From NCBI RefSeq assembly GCF_000787575.1, contig NW_012236522.1:62001-126000 (forward strand): 64,000 nucleotides of DNA, written 5' to 3'. The position numbers were made by a program, and so were the translations under genes. Every line of letters starts with the position of its first letter. Position 1 is the first letter of the stretch. The notes under the pieces are model-generated. The model ran no database searches and was not told the DNA's origin. It saw only the letters and a program-made list of their open reading frames with translations. Positions 22,321-34,444 of the stretch are shown one piece after another. This DNA is from Acytostelium subglobosum LB1. Lineage: Eukaryota; Evosea; Eumycetozoa; Acytosteliales; Acytosteliaceae.

Positions 22321-25084
22321 ATGGCCTCAGCTAGAGTAGTCAATAGTACAGCTGGACAGGCAGTGTTAAGAGGTGATGGAATACGTGTTTTTGGACTTGA
22401 TGCTGAACTTGAGCTGAAGGCTCAATCAAAGCGTGATCCAAACTTTGAACGTGAACTTGCTACATGGATCGAACAGGCCACTGGTATGAAGCTGCAGTAC
22501 CCCAACGACTTGATCGAGTCGCTGCGCAGCGGCATCGTCCTGTGCACCCTGATCAACGTGCTCATCCCCGACACGATCAAGAAGATCAACACCAAGCCCA
22601 TCCCCCTGATGGAGGTCGAGAACATCGGACTCTACCTCAAGGCGTGCTGGAAGGTGGGCGTGCCGTCGTCCGACTTGTTCGTCACGTCCGACCTCTACCA
22701 GCGCAAGGGGGTGCCGGCCGTGCTGCAGAACCTCGCGTCCATCGGACGTGCGGCACACACGTGTCCGGCGTACAAGGGTCCAAGCTTTGGCGCCAAGCCA
22801 TCTGCATTGCCACCTGCCAAGAAGTGGGATGAGATCAAGTTCAATGCACCAATCCTCATCACTGATCTCGAGGAGCGAGAGAACATCACACCACGCGAGA
22901 CCAACTTCTGTATCTCATGTGGCACCAAGAAGATGTGCTTCAAGTGTGACCATGTCCATCCTCCAGCTCCAGTACCAGTGGCCGCAGCAAAGAACGATGA
23001 TGTTGGTAAGTGTACTCATTCACTCAATCACTCATTCTCAATCAATCAACTCATTCATTCATTCGCATCATGATCAATCACAGTCAACAAACAGTTGCAG
23101 AGGGACAAGGATGACTTGAGCAGTAGGATTGAGAAGCTGTCCAACATGTTGAAGGATCAGGAGGAGAAGGTGTCGTCACTCAATGGCAAGATGGATCAGC
23201 AGAGACGCCAACATGAACAGAAGGAGCGTGAGCTCAGCGCACTGGTCGAGAACCAGAAGATACAGATCGAGCAGAAGCAGCGACAGATACTCACGATTGA
23301 GGCACAAAAGTCAGTCTCCACCAACAACACGCCGATAACGCTGCCAACAATCCCAAAATCACCTGTTGCCACATCCACACCTGCACCATCGGCCACCGCC
23401 GCTTCAGCTGCATCGGCACCCACTGGAATATGCTCCAAATGCAATTTCCAATCGTCAAAGACATCAAAGTACTGCACCAAGTGTGGACATGAGTTGGCCA
23501 AGCAGGTACAAACATTTGTGCCCGCACCAGTCAAGACGGCAACACTCACAACTCCTCCGACAATCACCCCCGCCAACACAAATGGCGGCTCCGTACCAGC
23601 ATCATGGACAGCGGCCACAATCACTCAACAACAACTAGAGTCAATCAGTCAGTATCGCACTGTTGTAAAGGACAAGGAGGAGCTGTCCAACAAGATCCTG
23701 TCCATGCTTGCAAGCATCAAGCAACAGGACGATACAATCAACAAACTTCAAAAGGCGATGGCCGACGAGCGAAAGGAGCATGACCAGAGGGTGAAGGAGC
23801 AGCGTGCTCAGCTGGACTCCCTTCAGCGCCAGTTGGAGCAGAAGGAGAAGGACATCAATCACCTCAAGTCGGTGACAACGCCGCCTCGCTCGGCCTCGCC
23901 ACCCAACGTTTCATCATTTGGCGCCAAGCCCCCCGCTGTCGCAGGCAACCTCACTGCCGGCGACAAGAGGTTCACTGTTCAAATGAACAGTGGCTTCCGC
24001 TCCAACCAGATTGGACCTGGCTCATACACACGCGACAGAGCAGACTCGTTGGGTAATGGCACGCCGGTGCCATCAAAGGTCGAGACCACCGTGTGGCCAC
24101 CAGTGACCCTGGGCGCGAACAGGAATGACCCATCGGGAAGCAACAGAGCAGAGGTCGAGCGACTACAAAAGATGGTGGAGAGACTCGAGAAGAGCCTACA
24201 GGAGGAGTCGGCCCGCTCCAAGGTCAAAGGACTCAACAATAAGGCTGCTGGAGGAGAAGGTCAGCAGCCTGCAGTCACGTCCAAGAAAGGGACATTTGCA
24301 GAACCAGAACCACGTGGTCATTGGCAAGAAGAGATACAACACGATCACTCCAGACCTGCTCGACAACCGTCTGGTCGAGGAGACACATCGCTGCGTGCAC
24401 AGCATCCTGTTCTCGCGACCAATCGAGTTCCAGGAGGTGCAGTCGCTCAACGCCATCTTCAAGACCGAGCCCGGCCGTCGTAGATTCTCACAGATCCTGC
24501 AGAGCACGCTGAAGCAGGTGCCCAACATCGTCCTGAGTGAGAGCTCATTCGAGTTCCTGCTCTACCTTATTAGCACGACGCTGCAGGAGATGGACCTGAG
24601 CACCGAGCACGACATCATCACGGCCAAGGTGATCATGCACGCGTCCAGCTCACTGTACCGCGTCAACAATGGCAACCAACAGGAGTACATCAAGGACTTT
24701 ATCCGCAGCTCGCCCGTGTGGCGCACAGTGCGCTTCTGGGAGGACTACTTCTGGGACCAGTTGGCCAAGCGCCACAGAAAGCGCTTCGATCAGAACTTTG
24801 ACGGCGTGGACAAGGAGATCGTTTCGAACCTGCTCAGCTTCTTTGGCGTCAACATGGTGCACTTCTCAGTGCCACACGAGGAGATCAAGAGTTTCCTCGT
24901 GGACATGGCGCAGTCCAACGGATTGTCCTCGTCAGAGGTCAACGTCGTGTTGGACATACTCAAGACACAGACCAATGATGTGAACAACATCACCACGCCC
25001 AAGAGTCCTCGAAGTCCAGAGGCGTATGTCCTATCGCCCGGCAACAAGAAGGAGAAGAAGTCCAGGTCGTTCTTGAGGAAATAA
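22321..25084 (+). CDS. Calponin-homology, zinc-ribbon and coiled-coil protein
   Basis: Two exons, 22321-23005 and 23084-25084, about 894 residues if one frame break is ignored. Residues about 40-145 form a single CH domain (FERELATWIEQATGMK, LRSGIVLCTLINVL, ENIGLYLKACWKVGV), typical of actin- or microtubule-linked proteins. Two Cys pairs (CISCGTKKMCFKC) and a second zinc ribbon (CSKCNFQSS, YCTKCGHEL) follow, with coiled coils between (RIEKLSNMLKDQEEKV; ILSMLASIKQQDDTI). The last 250 residues are a well-ordered helical domain (FQEVQSLNAIFKTEPGRRRF, FIRSSPVWRTVRFWEDYFWD) like an SBF2/KIAA0513-type region. The frame changes by +1 near 24226-24232, within a coiled coil that continues smoothly in the new frame; no intron fits, so a one-base assembly error is likely. 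Confidence 0.85.
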
Positions 25085-25250
25085 CGTATCAATGTGATGA
25101 CTTCTCAGCTGATCACCAACTAACTTCTATTTATAGCCCTTATGTACTTGTATCATCAATCAAATGAATCAATCCAAACAATCAAACTCCACAAACACTT
25201 CTTTGACTTTTCATTTGAGTTTAGTTTGCAAAGAGATAAAGAGATAATGA

Positions 25251-26636
25251 ATGGATAATAAGAGGTTGGAACATCTGTGGAAGACGTTGCAACTTTGTGC
25301 AACTTCTTATCAATCATTGACACAGATACAAAAGGATGTAACTGATCACTTTGAACAATTGATCAAAGTGATCATCACTCAAGAACATAAGATAAAGACA
25401 CCGATCAATGATCAGATGACACTCATTCAATCAACGATCAAAGACATAATCATTGAAATACATAATATCAATCATCAAGTGCATCAATCTGACAATGTCA
25501 ATGACAATGTTGACGATGAAGTCGACATGACACATGTGATTGAATCGATCACAACTTGTCAATCAGTTGATCAGTTCATCAAGGATCAGTTGTTGTTGTT
25601 GCCAATGATCAATCTTCATACTCAACATATTAATCAAGTACCTTATGATGATGAATCAACATGGAAACTGCAAGCTAATCGTGTCATCATTGATGCTTTT
25701 AAGTTAGATGGCATCAGGAAACAGATTGAATCATGCTTTGAGCTCATTGTACCTCTTCCGCCTCCACCCCCTCAGCCGTCTACTGCGACTCAAGACGCTA
25801 CTCCAAATGAACTAGATGGTCATATCATATCATTGAGGCGCAGAGACTGCTCTTTGTTCTCATTGGCAACAATGAAGTGGACACCAATCAATGGCGCATT
25901 CAAGAGATCTTTGGACGCTGTTCATACATCAGTTGTCTACTGTCGTGGCTCTGTTTATGTGTTTGGAGGATTCGACTCACCAATGATCTACTCAAGGTAC
26001 TCACTGTCTAATCATCAATGTGAACGTAATGACATCGTTGGAATAAGTGGAGGCAATTGGATATCTACATGTTATGATGGCAATCATCACATCTACCTGG
26101 TTGGTGGCGATCACAATGGACAGAGATTGAATCGTGTCGATTGCTTTGATATTGTAACAGGGCAGTTCAGTCATATTGGACACCTACCATACTCCCTGGC
26201 CTTTGCATTCATATGCTTCCATAACAATTCAATCATTGTAGTTGGTGGCGCTAAGGATGGAAAAGCCAACCAAGATATACTATCATTCAATATACAAACT
26301 CATGACACTGAGGTACTGATTAAGTCTTTGGACAATGGTGTATATGATACATATTGTTACGATGGCAAAGAATATATATACGTACTGTCCAAGCACTCAT
26401 TCATGCGATACTCACTGGACACCACCAAGCCATCGACAGCAAGGCTGGCATTGTGTCCAACAGCAACTGGACATCTTTGCAGTATGATATACGATCAACA
26501 ATATGGGATAGTCTATCTGGGTGGCACCGGTCTAACATACCATTACTCAACGCAAGACAACAAATGGACAATGATCGATGACCAAGACAATGTCAATGGG
26601 CGATACTGTTATGGTGCATGTTTGATCAGAGATTGA
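25251..26636 (+). CDS. Kelch-repeat protein with coiled-coil N-terminus
   Basis: Single exon, 461 residues. The N-terminal 190 residues are helical and rich in Ile, Gln and His (LTQIQKDVTDHFEQLIKVI), followed by a Pro-rich linker (PLPPPPPQP). From about residue 220 there are kelch-like blades: VYCRGSVYVFGGFDS, GNHHIYLVGGDHNGQ, HNNSIIVVGGAKDGK, GKEYIYVLSKHS and GIVYLGGTGL. The pattern resembles the dictyostelid family of B-box zinc-finger plus kelch proteins, but no B-box cysteines are present before the coiled coil, so it would be a shortened member. The partner is unknown. Convergent with sec24. Confidence 0.82.
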   Translation: MDNKRLEHLWKTLQLCATSYQSLTQIQKDVTDHFEQLIKVIITQEHKIKTPINDQMTLIQSTIKDIIIEIHNINHQVHQSDNVNDNVDDEVDMTHVIESITTCQSVDQFIKDQLLLLPMINLHTQHINQVPYDDESTWKLQANRVIIDAFKLDGIRKQIESCFELIVPLPPPPPQPSTATQDATPNELDGHIISLRRRDCSLFSLATMKWTPINGAFKRSLDAVHTSVVYCRGSVYVFGGFDSPMIYSRYSLSNHQCERNDIVGISGGNWISTCYDGNHHIYLVGGDHNGQRLNRVDCFDIVTGQFSHIGHLPYSLAFAFICFHNNSIIVVGGAKDGKANQDILSFNIQTHDTEVLIKSLDNGVYDTYCYDGKEYIYVLSKHSFMRYSLDTTKPSTARLALCPTATGHLCSMIYDQQYGIVYLGGTGLTYHYSTQDNKWTMIDDQDNVNGRYCYGACLIRD

Positions 26637-27083
26637 TCGATTGCTTGTATTGTAATAATGTAAATAATAATCCCTTTATTGTTGGATAGCTCTTCTTGTC
26701 TTTCAATTCATTCATTGTGATCAGAATGTTGTTGCCATTAGCAAGGCTTCAGAAGCTCTTTGTTCTTCTCTTAGTCTAAACAGATTGTTTGGTTTGAGGA
26801 CAAATGATCAATATTAAGTATGGGATGGGAATGGATGGAGATATGGTATGGCATATTTATTTGTTGAATGATTGATTGGATGAGGTTCATGCCAACGATA
26901 GTTGGTAACGATGTTGGGACATGGATGGCGAGAGATAGTAGCATGTGGCAGATGTCATTGATTGATTCGAATTGCGAGGTGAGGTGGAGTGAGCCTTCCC
27001 GCTTGGGTTGACATGTGATTGATTGTGGATGTGATGATTGATTGATTTGAATGAATGAATGTGATTGATTGGAAACACAATCC
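26637..27083. other. Convergent intergenic region
   Basis: About 450 bp between the stop codons of the kelch gene and sec24. It has TGAT repeats (about 26866-26880, 27020-27075). No gene recognised. Confidence 0.5.
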
Positions 27084-30000
27084 TTACGAGAGTTTGTTCT
27101 GTATCTGTCGATGAATCTGGCATAAATAGTCTATATAGGATACAGAGTCCAATCCCTTGTCCTCGTAGAATAGGGACCGTAGATAAGAATCCATTGGATC
27201 GTTCTGGATCACAAACTGCACTGATCTCTGTGATGAACCCAATCCACGCAACCTGCTGATCTCACTAACAATGTTCTCCACACGTTGATGGTAGTCATTG
27301 GCACCATTCAACGAAGCAAACAAAGATGCGATCTAATGTATGATTGAGTTGAGTGAGTGTCCATGTGTTAGTTATCAATCAATCACATGTGGAACAGATA
27401 TATAGTTTACCTTTGTAGCGTTGTGTCCAACGATGGAGTCGATTGAGAACAGATCACGGAGTACGTTCTGTGAGGCGAATTGCTGAACCCAGATGAAGAT
27501 GTTGCGACCGTTCTCAACGATGAACACACCGTCTTGTACAACTTGTTCTTGAGACAGACGTACGAAGGGCGGCAGGATGGTGTAGTGATGGTCCGCATGC
27601 TGTGTTCCATGCTGTGGCTGCAGGTTGTGAATCGGGTACAGACGTGGATAGACCATGGGTATGATCTTGGCTGGTGGCAATGAGGCAAAGAGACTGACAA
27701 GGTACACTCTTAGGTCGGGCGTCGAGCCGCTCAGCAAGAAGGCGGGCGCCTTCATCATGGCCAGCACATATATGGGCAGCAGCTTGAAGCACTCGGGAAG
27801 GATCAGCTGAGTGTGCGACTTGTCGGCTGCGCAGTGCTTGCGGTAGGACGCGAGGAGGTCGACGGCCTTCTCTGTGGTGATGGTGCGCACCCTTGGGAGG
27901 GCATATTTGTGATGATGTCGCGTGCTGCATACCTGGCAAACAGTGTGATGATCGAGTCTAAATCGGCATCCTTGAAGAAGGTGGACATGGTGGCTGGCGC
28001 CGCCGCCTCCACATTGAGACGCAGGTTGTGCACACGGATGCGGCTCTCGCCACGCATGTTGGTGTACATCATGGCGAACTGGAGGTAGGCCTTAGACTTG
28101 GGTTTCAGCTTGTCGTCATACTTGATCAATGTGGTGATGCACTTGTCGTTGGTGAGGCCCGCAATGCGCACCTCGCCCTCCTCCTCGACAAAGTGGCCAA
28201 GGTTGGAGGCCACGGTCAGACCGCGACTGCAACGGATCTTGATTGCCACGTTGAGTCCGTACGGTTGAGTGGCATCATGAACAATGTCGTCGTGCAGTGC
28301 CTCCATGCTGTCGTGTCTAAGATGTTGATAGTAGTGAATGTGGCCGCCAGTAGTCGTTGCCAGCACGGCCGTCGTGGCCAGCTCGCACTCCTCGCTTGGA
28401 ATCAGGAATAGGTTGACCGACACGTTGGTCTTGGCGCAGTGCTGTGCTACGGGCTTGTAGAAGTTGCTGAAGGGTGCGGGCGCGGGCACCAGGTTCTTCT
28501 CAGACTTGGCGTCGCGCTTGTGTACGGCGCCCGGGTTGCCCTTGGGCAGGTTGGTGGAGAAGGCAAACACGCGACCACCACACTTCTCTAATGCGAGCGA
28601 GGCCGACTGGACGGCGGCGCCAAACGCAAACTCCTTGTTGGGGGGCTGTGGGTACTTGAAGAAGTTGGTGATGTTGTCAAAGAAGTAGTCGACCAGCGCC
28701 TTGGACTCGCGGTAGTCCACGAGGAAGCCTTCCTGGATGGGCACGAATACGCTGCTCTTGGTGACGACCTTCATCTGGGGCGTGTTGTAGTTCTTCTTGA
28801 AGCTCCAGAAGTGGACGTCGGTGTCGTATGTAATGATACCGATACGCTGTGGCGTGTGATCGTACATCTCATTGAGCACCTTCCTGAGGCTCTGCACGAC
28901 GGTGGCCAGTACGCCAGATGTCACCGTGTTGGTGGAGATCTCAATGGCAAACACGTAGGCTGGCTGCAGCTTGGGGTCGGTTGGCTTTGTCAGTGCCACA
29001 AACTCGTACGATCCACGTTGAAGCTCAGCGCGCTGATCATAATCAGATCGCACGCCACTTGGAAGTGTCGCACTAAAGTAGTGTTGAGGGACTGATCGAA
29101 GATGTGTGAGTGATTGATTGATTGAGTGTGATCATGGGACCATCCGGAATGATTCCAAACTTACCATCATTCTCATAGTCACAGAGCTTGCAGATGAAGA
29201 ACTTGCCACCATTGATGAAGGTGTTGTGCGGGTTCATGTAGGCCATGCAACGTGTGCAACGAATGGGTCCACTGGGACCGTGGTCGACGAGGGGCAGAGT
29301 GTCGTGGCCTGCCAAGGGAGTCGTGTGAATGGCGAATGGCAGACTGGTGTTGTTGAGCGTGTCCTCCGTGTCGGGGATTGTGTACAGAGTGGAGCGCATA
29401 AAGTATGGCGCCGAGTTGTGCTGATCGATCACCGCCTGCTGGATGGAGGAGGGTGGTGGCATGTCTGTGGCATTGGTGTTGAACACGTAAGCTTTGTTGG
29501 CTTCGAGCACGGTGGCGGGGTTGGGCACCTGTGCCTGATTGATCCTGTTCTCGCCCTGTGGCGCTGGTGCCTGCACCACTGGGTTGGGGCCAGGGTTGGG
29601 ACCAAGTGACAGACCCTGCATGTTGGGCATCTGTGGTTGATACTGTTGTTGACCATATGGCTGCTGCTGTTGTGGCTGACCAGGTTGTCCTGTCTGGTAT
29701 TGTTGCTGTTGCTGATACTGCATCTGTTGTTGTGGTGGGTATCCAGGTTGTGCTTGCTGATAAGGCTGCTGTTGGTATGGCTGTCCAAAGGGTGGCTGCT
29801 GCTGACCCAGGCCTTGACCTTGAACTTGACCTTGGATGGGTGGCACCTGTTGATACATCTGTGGCTGAGGGGCAACCTGCTGTCCATAAGGTTGCTGTTG
29901 ATTGTTCATGTAGGGCTGACCAACAACTGCTGGAGGTTGTCCATATGGCTGAGCAACAACACCCATTGGTGGCTGTTGTTGATACATCTGCTGTTGTTGA

Positions 30001-30356
30001 GGTGGTAGCTGTTGGTACACTTGAGTCTGTGGAGTACCTTGCTGTTGCTGTTGTGGTACATAAGGCTGAGTAATAGGTGCAGGAACATTACCGGCCACCT
30101 GTTGTGTGTTATATGGCTGAGGTGCCATTGGTGACTGTGGCTGTAGATGAGACTGTGGCTGTGTCTGATACATTTGTGGCTGTGGTTGCTGTTGAGGTGA
30201 TGTTGGTACTACACCAACAACATTCTGAGGCATTGGTTGTCCATATGGTTGAGCAACAGGTGGTTGTTGATAACCTGGATACTGTTGTTGTTGTGGATTC
30301 ATTGGCTGAGGAGGGTAGCCTGTATTGTAGGCTCCTGTTGGTGGTGGCTGTGACAT
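27084..30356 (-). CDS. sec24: COPII coat protein Sec24
   Basis: Minus strand, three exons: 30356-29165, 29091-27411 and 27332-27084; about 1,040 residues. The N-terminal 290 residues are a Gln/Pro/Gly/Tyr-rich disordered region. Then come the zinc finger (CTRCMAYMNP, CKLCDYEND), the trunk domain (QPAYVFAIEISTN, IGIITYDTDVHFWSF, VQSASLALEKCGGRVFAFS), the beta-sandwich, the helical domain (AVDLLASYRKHC, LILPECFKLLPIYVLAMMKAPA) and the gelsolin domain near the C-terminus. Sec24 selects cargo and with Sec23 forms the inner COPII coat at ER exit sites. The frame shifts once near 27889-27897, between ARYAARDIITNMP and VRTITTEKAVDLL, with no room for an intron; a missing base in the assembly is the simplest reading. 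The start follows an AAT-repeat leader. Confidence 0.93.
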
Positions 30357-30757
30357 TATATTATTATTATTATTATTATTATTGCTCCACTCAATCAATC
30401 AATATCTAATACCAACAACAACAATTGAAGTATGAAGTTAAGAGTTGATTGAACAGTGAAGTGATGAATGATCATTCACAAGTTTCAAACTTTGGGTCAA
30501 AGTCATGAAAGTGTGAGTTGTGTGAGTCATCATGTTGTCCATGAACTTCAAAACCCCAACTAATCCAAGTGTAACGTTATACATTAAAGATGTTTAATAT
30601 TCCCAATTATTTTTAATTTTATGATTCTGTGTTTTGCGACGAGTCGTTGTCTCGAGCCCATCGCTAGCATGCCGTGTGCACGAATGATGAGCATTTGACT
30701 CAATTACTATCATCCTTTGTTTGTGTATAGACAGATATCATAATATCGCCCTTCAAA
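30357..30757. promoter_or_regulatory. Divergent promoter region of sec24 and rpl4
   Basis: About 400 bases between two start codons facing away from each other. It holds an AAT/ATT microsatellite next to sec24, ATCA repeats, and a GC-richer block (about 30636-30700, including CTCGAGCCCATCGCTAGC) that may contain ribosomal-protein promoter elements. No specific site recognised. Confidence 0.4.
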
Positions 30758-32160
30758 ATGGTAGGTGTCAATCAATCCATCATCATCCTTCTTCATCATC
30801 ATCAAGTATATCAGTCATCATCAGTATCAATCTCAATCAACTCAATCTCAGCAGCTCGACTCATTCAATTGGATGGATGGAGGATACATGACAACAATCA
30901 ACATCGATCATCGATCATACAGCATACACTGAGATTGTGATTGAGATGATAGATTGAACGACTACGATGACGATGATGATGATGATGACAGGATATACGA
31001 TACATGATGAACCGACGACTAATCAAACAAACGAAACATTCATCATAATATAATAGTCCACTCGCCCATTCGTCCAAGTTTACAACGGTGACAACAAGAT
31101 TGCCAGCAAGGTTAAGCTGCCAGCCGTCTTGACTACCCCAATCAGACCAGACCTCGTCAACTTCGTTCACACCCAGGTGAACAAGAACTACAGACAGCCA
31201 TACGCCCCATCCAGCCACTCTGGTGAGCAGACCTCTGCCGAGTCCTGGGGTACTGGTCGTGCCGTCGCCCGTATTCCACGTGTTGGTGGATCTGGTACCT
31301 CCCGTTCCGGTCAAGGAGCTTTCGGTAACATGTGTAGAGGTGGTAGAATGTACGGACCAAACAAGGTCTGGAGAAAGTGGAACCGCAAGGTCAACGTCAA
31401 CCACAAGAGATACGCCGTTGCCTCTGCCCTCGCTGCCACCGCCATCCCCGCCCTCGTCATGGCCCGCGGTCATCAGATCTCCCAGATTGCTGAGGTCCCA
31501 CTCGTCGTCGCCAACTCTGTCATCGACTCCCTGACCAAGACCAACGCCGCCGTCTCCCTCCTCAAGAAGCTCAACGCCTACTCTGACGTCGAGCGTTCCA
31601 TCAACTCCAAGCACGTCCGTCCAGGTGCTGGAAAGTACAGAAACAGACGTTACATCATCAGCCGCGGTCCATTGATCGTCTGCTCCGGCAAGACCCAGAT
31701 GTCCCAGGCATTCCGCAACTTGCCAGGCGTTGACATTGCCAACGTCTCCCGTCTCAACCTTTTGAAGCTCGCACCAGGTGGTCACCTCGGTCGTTTCGTC
31801 ATCTGGACCCAGTCCGCCTTTGAGCAGCTCGACTCTGTCTTTGGCACCTACTCCAAGAACTCCACCCAGAAGTCCAACTTCCGTCTGCCACGTCCAGTCA
31901 TGGCCAACGCCGACGTCCAGCGTCTCGTTGCCTCCGACGAGATCCAGACTGCCGTCCGCAAGTCCCAGCACAAGATCCGCAAGCCAATCGTCATTGCCAA
32001 GCGCAGAAACCCATTGACCAACTTGAAGCAGATGCTCCGTCTCAACCCAGCCGCCGTCCACACCAGACGCCACAACGCCGGCAAGGTCGTCGCCAAGAAG
32101 GTCCACACCAAGACCGACACCACCGCTCGTCAGGCCTACATCAAGCAGACCTTTGCTTAA
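30758..32160 (+). CDS. rpl4: 60S ribosomal protein L4 (uL4)
   Basis: Two exons: 30758-30760, which is only the ATG, and 31057-32160; 368 residues. After splicing the protein begins MSTRPFVQVYNG, matching eukaryotic L4. Landmarks: TPIRPDLVNFVHT, NKNYRQPYA, SAESWGTGRAVARIPRV, the extended loop GAFGNMCRGGRMYGPNKVWRKW, then RGHQISQIAEVPLV and LLKLAPGGHLGRFVIWT. L4 binds 28S rRNA and lines the exit tunnel. A start codon cut off as its own coding exon followed by a 296-nt intron is a layout common in ribosomal protein genes. Codon use is strongly biased to C-ending codons, as expected for high expression. Confidence 0.97.
30761..31056 (+). other. rpl4 intron 1 (296 nt, longest in the window)
   Basis: Runs from GTAGGT directly after the start codon to AATAATATAATAG. 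It is about three to four times longer than other introns here and rich in TCATCA and GATGATGA units. Introns of ribosomal protein genes often host snoRNAs; I see C-box-like TGATGA elements but no well-placed D box, so no snoRNA is called. Confidence 0.6.
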
Positions 32161-32305
32161 ACGATCGCCTTCTCTGCCCTTCCCCACGTTGTTGTCAGAG
32201 GATGTCGTGGCCCATGTGCGCGCCAACCAATGATTCAAGTATGGATGGACTGATATCAGTCTGTGCTCACAATCAAACAAAGGAACATAAAGTCCATTAC
32301 TTGGA

Positions 32306-32868
32306 TTATTTATTCTTACAGCAAATTATTATATATTTAGTTAGATCGATCATCTTGTACATTTTTTTGATTGGGTATTGTCTGTTCTTGGTCACCTCGT
32401 GTTCATGGTAGAGGCGGAACTCGAGATTGAGGGCGGTTACCAAACTCTCTGCGAAGGTCCTGGAGTTGTGTAGCTGGCTCCATGCTGCGCCATGATTGTT
32501 CATCATTGTGTCATTTACTTGACGAACTAATGTTCCAATCATGTGAGCATATATGTGTCGGTGTTGGAGGACTCACTTGGGTATGGTTCCACCAATTGGG
32601 CAACACCAATGCATATAGGATTGAACTCGTTCATCGGGAGGTGTGCAACGGCAGAGTCGACGGTGGGGTTGTCAGGTGTCATCCAGTTGGAGGCGGTATC
32701 TGACACCGATGAGCCATTCATCATCACTCTGGCCAGAGACATCAACGACCACATTGACCAACTTTGAGGACCATTCCTCAGGATGTAGGTGCTTTACACT
32801 TGGTGGCGATGGATCGGAATATACGTACACTGACCCAGTTTGGGACTAGGCATAAGTATCATCATCTG
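32306..32868 (-). pseudogene. Broken gene remnant of unknown family
   Basis: On the minus strand, stretches with clear coding character include VYVYSDPSPPSVKHLHPEEW, VVVDVSGQSDDEWLIGVRYR, FNPICIGVAQLVEPYP and HNSRTFAESLVTALNLEFRLY, and a 50-nt GT-AG intron can be drawn near 32522-32571. No start codon precedes them and the pieces do not form one frame, so it looks like a 5'-truncated, broken copy with about two breaks. The NSRTFAESLVTAL segment faintly recalls the NC-x-TF motif of papain-like or LRAT-like folds. Family and original function are uncertain. Confidence 0.5.
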
Positions 32869-33115
32869 ACAATATCTTTTATTATTCCTAATTCAAACAA
32901 TGGAGTATGATAAGGGATTGAGTATTTATTACTAGGTGTTGAAAGCTATCTTATTTATACTTGTTATAATGTAATAATAATCATTATATGCACTGATAGC
33001 AATCTGTGGATGGCTCTAAATATGATGCCTAAATATAGTTTGATAACTTAATCAAGTAATCATTATCATTACACCATCCTTGAAAACATCATTCATTCAT
33101 TCAATCATTCGATCA

Positions 33116-34316
33116 ATGTCAGTGAGAAGAAGTACACTTGCATCTACATTCAGTGGTCATCTTATTGATGCTGATGAAGTTCAGTTGATCACATCCTATG
33201 ACGAGCTGTGGCAACAACAACAACAACAAGAACAAGAACAACATTCTTTATTGATACAATGTTTGGTGGATGTTGTCATTGGACTTGGCCTCAAGACACT
33301 CGATCGTCTAGAGATCATTGATGAGGGTATTGAACAAGACTTCTTCAAACAACACAACAAACATCAACAACGATGTAATCTATCAATACTTGGATGGACT
33401 TGTCAACAGACTTGCTGGCATCAATGAAGCATCATCATCGCCAATCTTATCAAGCAATGTTATACGAATACGTTTGATCAACTACATATTGGACAGACTG
33501 TCAAGGACAAAGTCAAATACTGAACAGATATACAACAAGTTGATGTCTATCTCGCATAGCATTGATGACCCTGTCGTCTTGAGAAAGATGGCCAAGTTCT
33601 CAAATCGGGTAATGGTCGACGTGTATGAACGAGGAATCAAAGACAAGACCATCGAGTTGCTCAGCGATACAGACAAGTTCATTCAAGACATTACAGAATC
33701 ATTCAATATTGATTATGTATTGGACAATAATGACGATGGTGATAATGGTCCAATCGAGCCAAGTATAATGAGGATGATCATCAACAACAAAGAACAAAGT
33801 AACATTATACTATCAAGATATAATAACAAGCAACTGGATGAAATCATGCGTGAGATGGTACTCCTGGCGCGATGTCCAAACATATCCTCCGTCATTAATC
33901 TCAAGCATCACAGTCATCTGGCAATCAATCCAAAGTAAGTCAATCAATCAAACACGGACTGTTGGTCCACATTGGAGCCATTCCACTCACACACTCATCA
34001 ATCATTCAATCAATCAATCAATGAGTATAGGATCAAGTTAATTATATCAATATATTGTATTATTGATCATTATGTTGATGGAAAGGATGATGTACAACTT
34101 GGACAATGTATCCAATTCATAACGGACACTTCCTACATTACTTCACCGCCAAGTGAGCATACTTGGATTCGATCACTCTATCAATTAATTCATGCATCTG
34201 GATGGATCAACAATGACATTGACAATGACAACACTGATTCATCATCAACATTGTCATCCAATCAATGGGCATTATCCAATCAACTTATCTTCTCACCTCT
34301 AAATGTCACCTGGTAG
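33116..34316 (+). CDS. Helical protein of unknown function, with a frame break
   Basis: Two exons, 33116-33934 and 34031-34316, roughly 367 residues. Exon 1 begins MSVRRSTLASTFSGHLIDAD and continues QCLVDVVIGLGLKTLDRLEII, has a Gln run at about 35-45, then in the +1 frame IYQYLDGLVNRLAG, RIRLINYILDRLSR, PVVLRKMAKFSNRVMVDVYERG. Exon 2 has QLGQCIQFITDTSYI and ends PLNVTW. The frame changes near 33335-33385 in a CAA-rich stretch and no intron reconciles the two frames, so either the assembly has a one-base error there or the gene is decaying. Alpha-helical repeat character is evident, but I do not recognise the family. A decayed partial copy lies at 42113-42306. Confidence 0.6.
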
Positions 34317-34444
34317 CCTGGAGTTTCAATAACAATAACATGCCTTGGGGTTGGTGTAAATCAATGCCAATCAATCAACTCAAACATCATGTGGATTGTA
34401 TTATTACATGGTTGGTCATTTGGATGGCTTGGGAACAATGTTGC

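Noticed and set aside
29118-30409. Plus-strand frames opposite sec24 rich in Val, Leu and Trp
   Set aside because: They are complements of the Gln/Pro-rich codons in the Sec24 N-terminus and zinc-finger region; composition is dictated by the antisense repeats.
30761-31056. Possible C/D snoRNA in the long rpl4 intron
   Set aside because: TGATGA boxes occur within GATGATGA repeats and no properly spaced CTGA D box with a terminal stem was found.
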